A stretch of 64,000 nucleotides of DNA from Opitutus sp. Its GTDB lineage: Bacteria > Verrucomicrobiota > Verrucomicrobiia > Opitutales > Opitutaceae. The position numbers and the translations under genes were made by a program. This document shows positions 36,801 through 45,273 of the stretch, one piece after another. Where the stretch lies: NCBI GenBank assembly GCA_024998815.1, contig JACEUQ010000002.1, positions 318,501 to 382,500 of the forward strand, in the 5' to 3' direction. Within the stretch, counting starts at the first letter, position 1. Each line of letters opens with the position of its first letter. The notes beneath the pieces are model-generated. The model was given only the letters and a program-made list of their open reading frames with translations. It searched no databases and was not told the DNA's origin.

Positions 36801-37090
36801 CCCGTCACACCGAGGTCAAGCGGCTCCTCGATCTCGTCCGTCTCGCCTGCAAAGATCGCGATGAACCCATCCCCGCCGCCTGCGAGCGGTTCAATGCCGA
36901 CACCGAAGACGGTCGCGACATGGACGCGTATTCCCAACTTCTCGCGCAAGGTATCCGCTCCATGATCGAGCAAAAGGAGGAGAGTGACCTCGACAGCTTG
37001 TTCTCCGGCACTCGCACCACCGCTTTGGTGGAAACCATCACGGGGCTCGATGACTTCGAGCTGATCGCCTTCTTGGTCGTGCAGGCCTGA
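33827..37090 (+). CDS. SNF2/RapA-type helicase with N-terminal PLD-like domain
   Basis: A 1087-residue helicase opening the defence island. Residues 1 to about 170 look like the phospholipase D-like domain found in front of some defence helicases, but a full HxKxxxxD pair is not obvious. Walker A ADSVGLGKT is at about 273-281, the DEAH-like box IDESHNFRN near 363-371, motif III LSATPVNNR near 401, and the C-terminal helicase half shows ATDCISEGQNLQDCD and RFGRVDRIGS. Homologues occur next to DUF4391 and type III Mod genes, exactly as here, suggesting it acts in the same restriction complex. It starts 8-9 bp after a weak purine tract. Confidence 0.88.
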   Translation: MEIIDNINNLLGDSLKKTAQPGSRLKIAASCFSIFAFESLRAELEKIDSLQFIFTSPTFVPDEATDKFAKQRREFHIPKLERERSLYGAEFEIRLKNQLTQKAIAKECADWIRRKATFKSNRSRATMQAFAGVTSPTAQTVYMPLQGFTAVDLGYERGNAVSNFVTKIDEAPITASYLGLFDQIWTDPTKLEDVTTHLCEHISSVYQENSPERVYFLMLFNIFQEFLGDITEDVLPNDRTGYRDTLIWKKLFNFQSDAATGIINKLETYNGCILADSVGLGKTFTALAVVKYYELRNKSVLVLCPKKLAHNWLNYKGNLTTNIFVKDRFAYDVLAHTDLSRESGESMGIPLNRVNWGNYDLVVIDESHNFRNNDAFKDHETRYQKLLNRVIRQGVKTKVLMLSATPVNNRFNDLRNQLALAYEGDPENLRSKLSTGTDINEIFRKAQAAFNTWATLPPQDRTANAILGTLDFDFFNLLDSVTIARSRRHIETFYDTSAIGTFPERLKPLSFHCPITHRTDVIGFNEIFDRLTLLKLAVYAPISYILPSRLAKYEALYDTEVKGGGGKLRQKDREKSLQMLMTVNLLKRLESSVASFRLTLRSLKKNHGDTLQKIADFRATGKDTTFTDHAADYEDSEPEDDDLPDPTAKLGGKVQISLADMDLKGWESALLTDVHLIDGLLAEMDKVGPSDDAKLQHLRTQIESKLASPINHGNRKILIFTAFADTAGYLYDQLAPALHAAHGLHVGCVTGSDRPKSTLKKSYDFHSILTLFSPRSKEKALTLPNESGEIDVLIATDCISEGQNLQDCDYLINFDIHWNPVRIIQRFGRVDRIGSKNAVIQLVNYWPDISLDEYIRLKERVENRMVIADVTATADDNVLRPESNDLSYRKEQLRRLQEEVVEMEDLKTGVSITDLGLNDFRMDLLNYVKTHGDLESMPSGMHAVVPADSARGLKPGAIFALRNRNPGVNQKQQNRLHPYYLVYIGADGSVVARHTEVKRLLDLVRLACKDRDEPIPAACERFNADTEDGRDMDAYSQLLAQGIRSMIEQKEESDLDSLFSGTRTTALVETITGLDDFELIAFLVVQA

Positions 37091-37097
37091 TCGCGCC

Positions 37098-37748
37098 ATG
37101 TTCACCTTTCCTCCGCAGGCCGCTTTTAATCGCACCATCCCCAAGGCGCGCATTTACGAAAACGCCCAGGCCTCCAAGGCCGTGCGTGCCCGCTTTGCCA
37201 TGGAAATCGAGTCCATCGTCTGGAGCTACAAGCTCGCGCCCGAGACCATCAACCTGCCCCCCAGTCCCGGCGTCCACGAAATACAGGTTTTCACCGTTAC
37301 CCTCAAAACGCCCACCCTGAGCGAGGTCGTCCTCCGCACCATCGACGAGGCCATCCCGTCCCCTCTGTTTTTTCGCATCTGCCACGGTGACCGCGTGCAA
37401 GGCCGTATCGCCTACAAGCGCCCCAGCGAAGCCGCCGCTGCCGCTTGGGTCGTCGAAGACGCTTTCGCCGGCCCGTGGCACCCGGCCGCCACCGCGTTTC
37501 CGCCGCTGCCCACCGTGCTCGACCTCGGCCAGCTCTACGCCCGGCTGCTGGAGCCCTACCTCCAGCCGCCCGCCCGCCCCGGTGAAAACCTCCCGTCCCA
37601 CCTCACCCGCTTGCGCGAACTGCGCCGCCTCACCCGCGAAACAGACGGCCTTGCTACCGCCTTGGCCAAGGAAAAGCAGTTTAACCGCAAGGTTGAGCTA
37701 AACGCCCAGCTCCGCTCCCTTAAGCAACAGCAAGCCACTCTGTTGTAA
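37098..37748 (+). CDS. DUF4391 domain protein
   Basis: A 216-residue protein, 7 nt behind the helicase gene. The pattern PKARIYENAQASKAVRARFA near the N-terminus, IESIVWSYKLAPETINLPPS, IQVFTVTLKTPTLSEVVLRT and the helical C-terminus with LRELRRLTRETDGL match DUF4391, a family found between this helicase type and type III methylases. The function is unknown; a bridging or specificity role in the restriction complex is inferred from strict neighbourhood. Confidence 0.85.
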   Translation: MFTFPPQAAFNRTIPKARIYENAQASKAVRARFAMEIESIVWSYKLAPETINLPPSPGVHEIQVFTVTLKTPTLSEVVLRTIDEAIPSPLFFRICHGDRVQGRIAYKRPSEAAAAAWVVEDAFAGPWHPAATAFPPLPTVLDLGQLYARLLEPYLQPPARPGENLPSHLTRLRELRRLTRETDGLATALAKEKQFNRKVELNAQLRSLKQQQATLL

Positions 37749-38027
37749 ATGAGTGCCGATCACCCTCATTTTTTACCAAAGGATAGGCTACACGCAGTCC
37801 GCTTTAGCCTTGCTGGGGCGCTAACTCACTCCGTTCATGGTGATGGCATGCCCACCGAGCCTCTCGGTCTGCTCCGTGCAGACACGTTGCTTAATTCCGG
37901 TGGGTTTTTTATGTCCGCAGTTCCGCACTTGCCCCACGGGAAAAGCAGCCTGACGGAAACCTGGCGCCAGCACCCCATTTGGAATCAACCTCGCCCGTCC
38001 TGACTCTCTCCCTTTACAAATTTGACC
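37749..38027. other. spacer between DUF4391 and Mod genes
   Basis: Contains an 84-codon frame starting directly at the DUF4391 stop, with no recognisable features; a CGAG-CCT-CTCG hairpin and a GTCTGC...GCAGAC inverted repeat lie at about 37857-37880. Probably non-coding. Confidence 0.4.
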
Positions 38028-40007
38028 ATGGAAAAACTGAAAATGCATTCTCCCGACTTGGTAGCGGGTAACATCGAGAAAATAGCCGCACTTTTCCCGA
38101 ACTGCATCACCGAGGCCAAAGACGCCGCCGGCAAGCTCACTCGTGCCGTAGATTTTGACCTGCTGAAACAGGAGCTTTCGGGCTCACTGGTTGAGGGGCC
38201 GCAGGAGCGCTATCGACTCGACTGGCCAGGTAAACGGGAGGCTCTGCTGGCGGCCAATGCGCCGATTGCTAAAACCCTGCGGCCCTGCCGTGAGGAGTCG
38301 GTTGATTTTGATACAACCAAGAATTTATTTATCGAAGGCGATAATCTCGATGCACTGAAATTACTGCAGGAAAGCTATCTCAATAAAATTAAGTTTATAT
38401 TTATCGATCCACCATATAACACAGGCAACGACTTCATTTATTCAGATGACAGGATTGAGGGCACGCAGTCATATCTCGTAAAGTCCAATCAGGCGGACGC
38501 CACTGGAGTTCGCCTAGCAGCTAATACCGAGTCCAACGGCCGGTTTCACTCCGATTGGCTTACAATGATAAACCCTCGCTTGAGGTTGGCCAAAAACCTC
38601 CTAAATCAAGAGGGCGTTATTTTTGTAGCTATAGGAGAGGATGAGGTGTCTGGCCTTGATATACTGATGGGAGAAATTTTCGGGAGGGATAATAGAATAG
38701 GAATTATTTCACGAATGCAGAAAGGGGGCGGCAACAAGGGAAACTTCCTTAATCCTGTCCTCGACTACATACTGGTATACTCAAAAAACAAGGACACGCT
38801 GCCTTCATTTACGGAGACCATAGACGAGGACATTTATGGGAAAACTGAGGCCTCGGGACCGAGAGCAGGGCAAAAATACGCAGAGGTGGTCATATACATG
38901 CCCAATCTAGACTATCGAGAAAATCAACGTTTCTGGGTTTCTACGCCAGACGGGGGCGAAATCGCTCCGCCCGAAGGCAAAAGTTTCCGATGGACGGAAA
39001 AACGCTTTAACGCAGAGCGTGCAGCAGGAAATGTTGTATTTAAGCCGTCCAATAAGTCCAAACTGATTAATCGAGACGGGAGTAAAGCCAATTACATATT
39101 ATATCAAAAGCGGTTTCTTGATAGTGCCATCGACAACGAAACTGCCCGCCCCAATAACTTCTTCCCCGATTTCCAAAACATGCAGGGGAGCAAGGAGCTC
39201 AGTGCGCTTAAAATACCCTTCGACTACCCCAAGCCCGTGGGCTTGATTAAGCACTTAATGTTTATGAGCAAATGCCGCTCCGGCGACATTGCATTGGACT
39301 TCTTTTCTGGCTCGGCGACAACAGCTCATGCCGTGATGCAATTAAATGCAGAGGATGGCGGAAGCAGGAGATATATTATGGTGCAGTTGCCCGAGCCGTG
39401 CGACGTTAAAAGTGATGCATTCCAGTCAGGATACAAAACCATTTCCGATATAGGGAAGGAGCGTATACGTCGTGCATCAAAATTAATTTCGTCTGAACTG
39501 AAAAATAAGCGCGCCGACGCTAATGACCAACTTGAGCTTTCCGAGGGCGACGAGAGCGCCTCGGCTGCCCGCATTATAGAACCTGACGCGGGCTTTCGCG
39601 CCCTCAAAATAGATTCATCTAACACGCGTGAAGTATATTATCGTCCAGACGGAACGGACCAAGGTGATCTATTGGAGCAAACAGACAACATTCGCGAAGA
39701 CCGCACCCCCGAGGATTTACTGTTCCAAGTCATGCTCGATTGGGGTGTCGATCTGGGGCTGCCGATCAGCTCCGAAAAGATCGCTGGCAAAACCGTGTAC
39801 TTCGTGGACGGCAACGCCCTCGCCGCCTGTTTCGACACCGACATTTCCGAAGACCTAGTGACGGCATTGGCCAAACGCCGCCTGCACGACCTGCCCTTGC
39901 TCAAAGTCGTATTCCGCGATGCCGGCTACGCCTCTGACAGCGATAAAATCAACGTCGAGCAGATCTTTAAGCTCCTCTCGCCCACCACCGAACTCCGCAC
40001 CCTGTGA
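38028..40007 (+). CDS. type III-like site-specific DNA adenine methyltransferase (Mod)
   Basis: A 659-residue N6-adenine methyltransferase, beta class by motif order. Start at ATG 38028 rather than the TTG 6 nt upstream. Motif IV IFIDPPYNTGNDFIY lies at about 124-138, preceded by NLFIEGDNLDALKLL. Motif I LDFFSGSATTAHAV comes later, at about 423-436. The target-recognition part lies between. The middle of the gene (about 38300-39690) is visibly AT-richer than its two ends and than its neighbours, pointing to exchange of the catalytic/target-recognition part by recombination. It works with the Res subunit at 42238. Confidence 0.93.
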   Translation: MEKLKMHSPDLVAGNIEKIAALFPNCITEAKDAAGKLTRAVDFDLLKQELSGSLVEGPQERYRLDWPGKREALLAANAPIAKTLRPCREESVDFDTTKNLFIEGDNLDALKLLQESYLNKIKFIFIDPPYNTGNDFIYSDDRIEGTQSYLVKSNQADATGVRLAANTESNGRFHSDWLTMINPRLRLAKNLLNQEGVIFVAIGEDEVSGLDILMGEIFGRDNRIGIISRMQKGGGNKGNFLNPVLDYILVYSKNKDTLPSFTETIDEDIYGKTEASGPRAGQKYAEVVIYMPNLDYRENQRFWVSTPDGGEIAPPEGKSFRWTEKRFNAERAAGNVVFKPSNKSKLINRDGSKANYILYQKRFLDSAIDNETARPNNFFPDFQNMQGSKELSALKIPFDYPKPVGLIKHLMFMSKCRSGDIALDFFSGSATTAHAVMQLNAEDGGSRRYIMVQLPEPCDVKSDAFQSGYKTISDIGKERIRRASKLISSELKNKRADANDQLELSEGDESASAARIIEPDAGFRALKIDSSNTREVYYRPDGTDQGDLLEQTDNIREDRTPEDLLFQVMLDWGVDLGLPISSEKIAGKTVYFVDGNALAACFDTDISEDLVTALAKRRLHDLPLLKVVFRDAGYASDSDKINVEQIFKLLSPTTELRTL

Positions 40008-40071
40008 TCCAAGCCGTCGACCTCATCCGCTGCACTCGATCCGCGAAACCAACCGATCTGGGCGGGCCGAG

Positions 40072-40143
40072 CATACGGGTTTGTCGGCGCAGCCATACGG
40101 GCTCGACCGCCGAGCATACGGGTTTGGTCATGTGCCATACGGG
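40072..40143 (+). repeat. four CATACGGG repeats at 21-22 bp spacing
   Basis: CATACGGG starts at 40072, 40094, 40115 and 40136, with partly conserved flanks (GAG/AGC before, TTTG/CTCG after). One unit per two helical turns suggests a protein-binding array. It lies between the Mod gene and the AAA ATPase gene. Too short and irregular for CRISPR. Confidence 0.6.
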
Positions 40144-40249
40144 TTCCACCTCTTCACCCCGATCCGACAACGGTGATTTCTTCTCCCCCAAAACCTAAAA
40201 AAGCTAATTTCATTGCTTAATACGTCATCAGCGGAGATATTTTCACGTT

Positions 40250-41620
40250 ATGCTGATAAACTTCCGAGTTGAGAACTTCCGTTCCTTCCGAGACGAGGTC
40301 GAGTTCACCGCCTTGGCCACCACCGAGCGCCAGCACCGGGATCGCGTCTTCCACCATGCCCCTAGCAAGTTGTCGGTTTTACCCGTTACCGCCTTCTATG
40401 GTGGCAACGGTGCCGGTAAATCCAACCTGTACCATGCGCTCAAATTCGCCCGCCACTTGATCGTGCGCGGGGGCGTCAAGCCCGAGGACCGAATCGCCCG
40501 CGAACCCTTCCGCCTTGATCCCGCCTGCCTGCTCGCCCCGTCCATCTTCGGCTTCGACCTGCTCATCGACGGCCAGCAGGTGCGCTACACCTTCGCCGTC
40601 ACCCATGATGCCGTACAGGAAGAGAGCTTGGAGTTATTGAAGGCCGATACCTACCGCACCGTTTTTAAACGCACGCGCACCGAGACGAAATACGCTTGGG
40701 CACCCGATTCCTTCAAGGTGCTGAAACTAGAGCCCGACCAGGACGAGTTCGTGCGCTTCAAGGGCCGTGATACGCTACCCAACGAGCTATTTCTTGGCGC
40801 GGTTCGTGGCCGCGCCATTCCCCTGCTAGAAGAAGTCGGCCACTGGTTCATGCACCAGCTCGTCCTGATTGATCCCCACTCGGAGTTTCGCCCGGCGGAG
40901 TTTAATCTATCCCATATCGAGGCCTTCCGCGACTACTGCCTCGAAAGCCTCGACCGCGCCGACACCGGCATCAGCAAGATCACCAACGAGCCGATCTCGC
41001 TGGATGCGGTCAAAATGCCGAAACACGTCATGGCGGATGTTTTAATCCGGCTCGAAGCCAGTAAGGAAACACAGGCCATACTCATGCGTGGCCCTGAGCG
41101 TATTCGCTACATGTTTAGCCGCGACAACGGCGAAACCAAGGCCTTCAAGCTCACCACTGCCCGCAAGGACAGTGAGGGCAACACCGTGTCCTTCGATCTC
41201 GCCGACGAGTCCGAGGGCACCGAACGCCTTATTGATCTCCTACCTGCCTTTTATGAACTCACCACTCCCGATACCGACAAGGTGTTCTTCATCGACGAGC
41301 TAGACCGCAGCTTGCACACCCACCTCACGCGCAAGTTGATCGAGGCCTTTCTGGCTTCACGCAGCGCCACGTCTCGTTCGCAGCTTCTCTTCACCACCCA
41401 CGATCCGCTCTTGCTCGATCAGGATCTGCTGCGCCGCGACGAAGTCTGGTTTATCACCAAACAGTCCAACGGGCACTCCGATCTGACGGCGCTCAGCGAC
41501 TTCAAGGGCGTGCGCAACGATAAGGATATCCGTAAAAGCTACCTCCTCGGTCGCTTTACCGGCGTCCCGGCGCTGCGAACCTTGCCCCTGCCCAGCGCTG
41601 AACCGGCTATGTCCGCATGA
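40250..41620 (+). CDS. AAA family ATPase of an OLD/RloA-like pair
   Basis: A 456-residue ABC/OLD-type ATPase. Walker A GGNGAGKSN lies at about 50-58, the signature-like region and Walker B FFIDELDRSLH near 345-355, and D-loop/H-motif TTHDPLLLDQDLLRRD follow. It starts with INFRVENFRSF, the family's usual N-terminus. The stop overlaps the RloB start (ATGA). Such ATPase plus RloB/TOPRIM pairs form anti-phage systems in which the ATPase senses a trigger and releases the nuclease (compare AbiL and PARIS). It sits inside the Mod-Res gene set, as in restriction loci with 'restriction-linked' genes. Confidence 0.87.
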   Translation: MLINFRVENFRSFRDEVEFTALATTERQHRDRVFHHAPSKLSVLPVTAFYGGNGAGKSNLYHALKFARHLIVRGGVKPEDRIAREPFRLDPACLLAPSIFGFDLLIDGQQVRYTFAVTHDAVQEESLELLKADTYRTVFKRTRTETKYAWAPDSFKVLKLEPDQDEFVRFKGRDTLPNELFLGAVRGRAIPLLEEVGHWFMHQLVLIDPHSEFRPAEFNLSHIEAFRDYCLESLDRADTGISKITNEPISLDAVKMPKHVMADVLIRLEASKETQAILMRGPERIRYMFSRDNGETKAFKLTTARKDSEGNTVSFDLADESEGTERLIDLLPAFYELTTPDTDKVFFIDELDRSLHTHLTRKLIEAFLASRSATSRSQLLFTTHDPLLLDQDLLRRDEVWFITKQSNGHSDLTALSDFKGVRNDKDIRKSYLLGRFTGVPALRTLPLPSAEPAMSA

Positions 41621-42225
41621 GCAACCCTCGTCGCCAAGGTCGTAACCGCCGCTCGGGTTTTCGCGAAACCAATCGCTTCGTCGTGGTCGCGTTTGAGGGG
41701 GCGGAAACCGAGCCGAAGTATTTCGAGTTGTTCCGCACGCCACGCGAAAAAGCAGTTCAATATAAGCCCGTCGGTAATCCGAATCACAAATCAAAGCCGA
41801 AAGAGGTGCTGCAACGGCTCGAACGGTCTTTTCGGGATTATAAACGAGGCAGAGACGAAGGCTGGCTTGTTATTGATCGAGACGACAACTCCGAGGCAGA
41901 GCTGAATAGTATTTGTCGAAAAGCCCGTGAACAAGGCTTCCATGTCGCCCTGAGCAACCCCTGTTTCGAGCTTTGGCTTTATCTGCATTTGCGGGACAAC
42001 GCCGCATTCGCGGATCGCCACGATTGCCAACGGCGTCTCTCCAACGTCCTTGCGAAGTATTCGCCCGACAACAAGGGCGAATATGATACTGAACCGCTAA
42101 AGGCGCACATCGCACTGGCCATCGCACGCGCGGCCGCCCTCGACATTTACCCCGATACGCCGTGGCCAACCCACCAATGCACTCGCGTCTATAAACTCGT
42201 CCAGAGTCTCCAGGCATCGTCGTAA
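41617..42225 (+). CDS. rloB: RloB-like TOPRIM-type protein
   Basis: A 202-residue protein coupled to the AAA ATPase gene. FVVVAFEGAETEPKYFELF near 22-40 gives the conserved acidic residue of a TOPRIM-like fold and EGWLVIDRDDNSE near 80-92 the second acidic pair; SNPCFELWLYLHL is the RloB hallmark. It is likely the effector nuclease of the pair, by analogy with related ATPase-TOPRIM systems. It lies 12 nt before the Res gene, so defence genes of two types share a transcript. Confidence 0.88.
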   Translation: MSNPRRQGRNRRSGFRETNRFVVVAFEGAETEPKYFELFRTPREKAVQYKPVGNPNHKSKPKEVLQRLERSFRDYKRGRDEGWLVIDRDDNSEAELNSICRKAREQGFHVALSNPCFELWLYLHLRDNAAFADRHDCQRRLSNVLAKYSPDNKGEYDTEPLKAHIALAIARAAALDIYPDTPWPTHQCTRVYKLVQSLQASS

Positions 42226-42237
42226 TCACCTAAAATC

Positions 42238-45200
42238 GTGCGTCTCAAATTCAAAGTCCAGGACTACCAGACCCACGCAGTCGATGCCGTGGTAAATTGT
42301 TTCGTTGGGCAGCCCAAACAATCCCCCGCGCGCTACCAGCTCGATCCCGGTCGCGGACAAGATGCGACCGGCCAGAAACTCGCCGACCTTGGTGTTGACG
42401 GCTTTGCCAATGCCGATTTTGCCCTGCCTGTGGGCAAGCTGCTAGAGAATGTGCAGGCGGTGCAGCACGGCCAGAATCTGCCTCGCTCCCCGCAGCTCGT
42501 CACGTCCAAGGCCAGTAAGGTCAATCTCGACATCGAGATGGAGACGGGCACCGGTAAAACCTATTGCTACATCAAGAGCATGTTCGCGCTCAACGCGAAG
42601 TATGGCTGGTCCAAATTCATCATCGTGGTGCCGTCCATCGCCATCCGTGAGGGTGTGCATAAGTCCCTCGAGATTACCGCCGATCACTTCCTCGATGCCT
42701 ACGGCAAGCGCGCCCGCTGCTTCATCTACGACTCCAAGCGCCTGCACGAGCTAGAGAATTTCTCCTCCGACGGCGGCATCAATGTGATGATCATCAACGT
42801 CCAGGCCTTTGCCGCTCGCGGCCAGGACGCCCGCCGTATCTACATGGAATTGGACGACTTCCAGTCCCGCCGCCCCATCGATGTCATCAAGAAAAACCGT
42901 CCGATCCTGATCCTCGACGAACCCCAAAAGATGGAGGGCGTCAAAACCGTAGAATCTCTCGCCGAATTCGATCCGCTCTTTGTCCTGCGCTACTCCGCCA
43001 CGCACAAGCAGGAGCACAACAAAGTGTACCGGCTCGATGCGCTCGACGCCTACAATCAACGCCTGGTTAAGAAAATCGCGGTGCGCGGTATTTCCGTCAA
43101 AGGCGTCGGCGGCACCCATGGTTATCTCTACTTGGAGTCCATCCTCACCTATCTCGGTAAATCACCCGAGGCCCGCATCGAATTTGAAGTAAAGCAGGAG
43201 AAGGGACTCAAGCGCATCACCCGCAAGTTGGGCGCCCGCGACAACCTCCACGACGAATCCAACAAGCTGGAGCAATACAAGGGCTTCGTCATCGCTGACA
43301 TCAATGCCAACGACAACACGGTCAAATTCACCAACGGTGTCGTGCTCACCGCCGGCGAATCCATGGGCGACGTGAGCGAGGGTAACCTCCGGCGCATCCA
43401 AATCCGCGAAGCCATCCGTGCCCACTTTGAAAAAGAGCAGATGCTCTTCGCCCAAGGCATCAAAGTACTCTCCCTGTTCTTCATCGACGAGGTCGCCAAA
43501 TATCGCAGCTACCAAGGCGAAGCCGAGATCGCCGGTGAATACGCGTCGATCTTCGAGGAGGAATACACCGCCCGCCTCAACGAGGTTCTCACCCTTGAAG
43601 ATACCCCCTACAACCGCTACTTAAAGGGCATCGCCACGGCCAAAACCCACACCGGCTACTTCTCCATCGACAAGAAGACCAAGCGGCTGATCAACCCTGA
43701 GACCGGCAAAAAGTCGGACGAGGCCGACGATGTCGATGCCTACGACCTCATCCTGAAGGACAAGGAGCGGCTGCTATCCTTTAACGAACCGGTGCGCTTC
43801 ATTTTCTCCCACTCCGCTCTGCGTGAAGGCTGGGACAACCCCAACGTGTTTGTCATCTGCGCGCTAAAACACAGCGACAACACCACCACCCGCCGCCAAG
43901 AGGTAGGCCGTGGTCTGCGTTTATCGGTCAACCAGGCGGGCGACCGCATGGACTACCCTGGCACGGTGCACCAAATCAACGTCCTCACCGTCGTCGCCAG
44001 CGAGAGTTACAAAGACTTCGTCAAAGCCCTGCAGGCCGACATCAGCAAGTCGCTGTCGGCCCGTCCCCGCACTGCCGATGAAGCCTACTTCACCGGCAAG
44101 GTACTCAAAACGGCCACCGGCGAGGTCGAGGTCAGCAAGGAAATGGCTCGGGCCATCCACCGCTACCTCATTAAAAACGAGTTCGCCGACGACGAGGACA
44201 AGATCACCGACAAGTTCCACGAGGCGACCAAGGCAGGCACGCTCCCGGCGTTGCCGGTGGAACTGGCGCCCCACGCCGAGCAAGTCTTTGCCCTCATCGC
44301 CACCGTCTTCACCGAAGGACAGATTCCGCCGCTCGACGACGACCGCAAGGCCAAGGTCAACACCCTCAACGCCAACTTCAATAAAACCGAATTCCAGGCG
44401 CTTTGGAACCGCATCAACCGCAAGGCCGTTTACACGGTCCATTTTGATTCGGCTGAACTCGTGCAAAAGGCGGTTACCGCTCTGGATAAAGAGCTTCGCG
44501 TGGCCAGCCTGCGCTATACCATCGAACGCGGTTCGCAAAAAGAAGTCGGCAGCATGGAAGACCTCCAAAAAGGTGAGGCCTTCGTGGTGGCGGAGCATGA
44601 GACCAACGAGCTCAACGTATCCGTGCAATCGACGGTCAAATACGACCTACTTGGGAAGCTCGCCGAAGGGACCAAGCTGACCCGCAAGACCATCGCGCAA
44701 ATTCTCACCGGCGTAAATCTGGCGGTGTTCAACCAATACAAGGTGAACCCCGAGGATTTCATGATTCAGGCGACCCGGATCATCAACGAGCAGAAAGCCA
44801 CGGTCATCGTAGAGCACCTATCCTACAACGCCTTGGACGAGACCTACTCGGCGGACATTTTCACCAAAGAAAAACCGCGCGACGACATTGGCAAAGCCTA
44901 CGAGGCGAAGCGCCACGTTTACGATTACGTCTTCACGGATTCCACCAACGAGCGAAACTTCGTTCAGGAGCTGGATACCAGCACAGAGGTCGTCGTTTAC
45001 GCCAAGCACCCCCGGTCCTTCTTTATCCCGACTCCGGTCGGCGACTATAATCCGGACTGGGCTATTGCCTTCCAAGAAGGAGCGGTAAAGCACGTTTACT
45101 TCGTGGCGGAAACGAAGGGATCGATGTCCTCGATGGACCTGCGTAAAATTGAGGCATCGAAGATCGAATGCGCCCGCAAGTTCTTCGCCAAGATCACCTC

Positions 45201-45261
45201 CACCCAAGTCAAATACGAAGTAGTCGATAGTTATAGTAAGCTGATGGAGTTGGTGAAATAA
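42238..45261 (+). CDS. type III restriction enzyme Res-like subunit
   Basis: A 1007-residue SF2 helicase-nuclease starting at GTG. Walker A TGTGKT is at about 101-106, the DEPQ box (ILDEPQKM, typical of type III Res) at about 224-231, motif III YSATHKQEH near 248, and motif VI near REGWDNPNVFVI and RQEVGRGLRLS. The C-terminal PD-(D/E)xK nuclease is NPDWAIAF with FVAETKGS (about 937-960). It partners the Mod protein; the AAA/RloB genes are inserted between them. It likely cleaves unmodified DNA after ATP-driven translocation or diffusion. Confidence 0.94.
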   Translation: MRLKFKVQDYQTHAVDAVVNCFVGQPKQSPARYQLDPGRGQDATGQKLADLGVDGFANADFALPVGKLLENVQAVQHGQNLPRSPQLVTSKASKVNLDIEMETGTGKTYCYIKSMFALNAKYGWSKFIIVVPSIAIREGVHKSLEITADHFLDAYGKRARCFIYDSKRLHELENFSSDGGINVMIINVQAFAARGQDARRIYMELDDFQSRRPIDVIKKNRPILILDEPQKMEGVKTVESLAEFDPLFVLRYSATHKQEHNKVYRLDALDAYNQRLVKKIAVRGISVKGVGGTHGYLYLESILTYLGKSPEARIEFEVKQEKGLKRITRKLGARDNLHDESNKLEQYKGFVIADINANDNTVKFTNGVVLTAGESMGDVSEGNLRRIQIREAIRAHFEKEQMLFAQGIKVLSLFFIDEVAKYRSYQGEAEIAGEYASIFEEEYTARLNEVLTLEDTPYNRYLKGIATAKTHTGYFSIDKKTKRLINPETGKKSDEADDVDAYDLILKDKERLLSFNEPVRFIFSHSALREGWDNPNVFVICALKHSDNTTTRRQEVGRGLRLSVNQAGDRMDYPGTVHQINVLTVVASESYKDFVKALQADISKSLSARPRTADEAYFTGKVLKTATGEVEVSKEMARAIHRYLIKNEFADDEDKITDKFHEATKAGTLPALPVELAPHAEQVFALIATVFTEGQIPPLDDDRKAKVNTLNANFNKTEFQALWNRINRKAVYTVHFDSAELVQKAVTALDKELRVASLRYTIERGSQKEVGSMEDLQKGEAFVVAEHETNELNVSVQSTVKYDLLGKLAEGTKLTRKTIAQILTGVNLAVFNQYKVNPEDFMIQATRIINEQKATVIVEHLSYNALDETYSADIFTKEKPRDDIGKAYEAKRHVYDYVFTDSTNERNFVQELDTSTEVVVYAKHPRSFFIPTPVGDYNPDWAIAFQEGAVKHVYFVAETKGSMSSMDLRKIEASKIECARKFFAKITSTQVKYEVVDSYSKLMELVK

Positions 45262-45273
45262 CGTCCTCTACAA

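Noticed and set aside
37749-38003. 84-codon gene between DUF4391 and Mod
   Set aside because: No recognisable domain, the start coincides with the preceding stop and the stretch contains inverted repeats; treated as spacer.
40072-40143. Possible CRISPR array
   Set aside because: Repeat core is only 8 bp with 13-14 bp between copies and no cas genes nearby.
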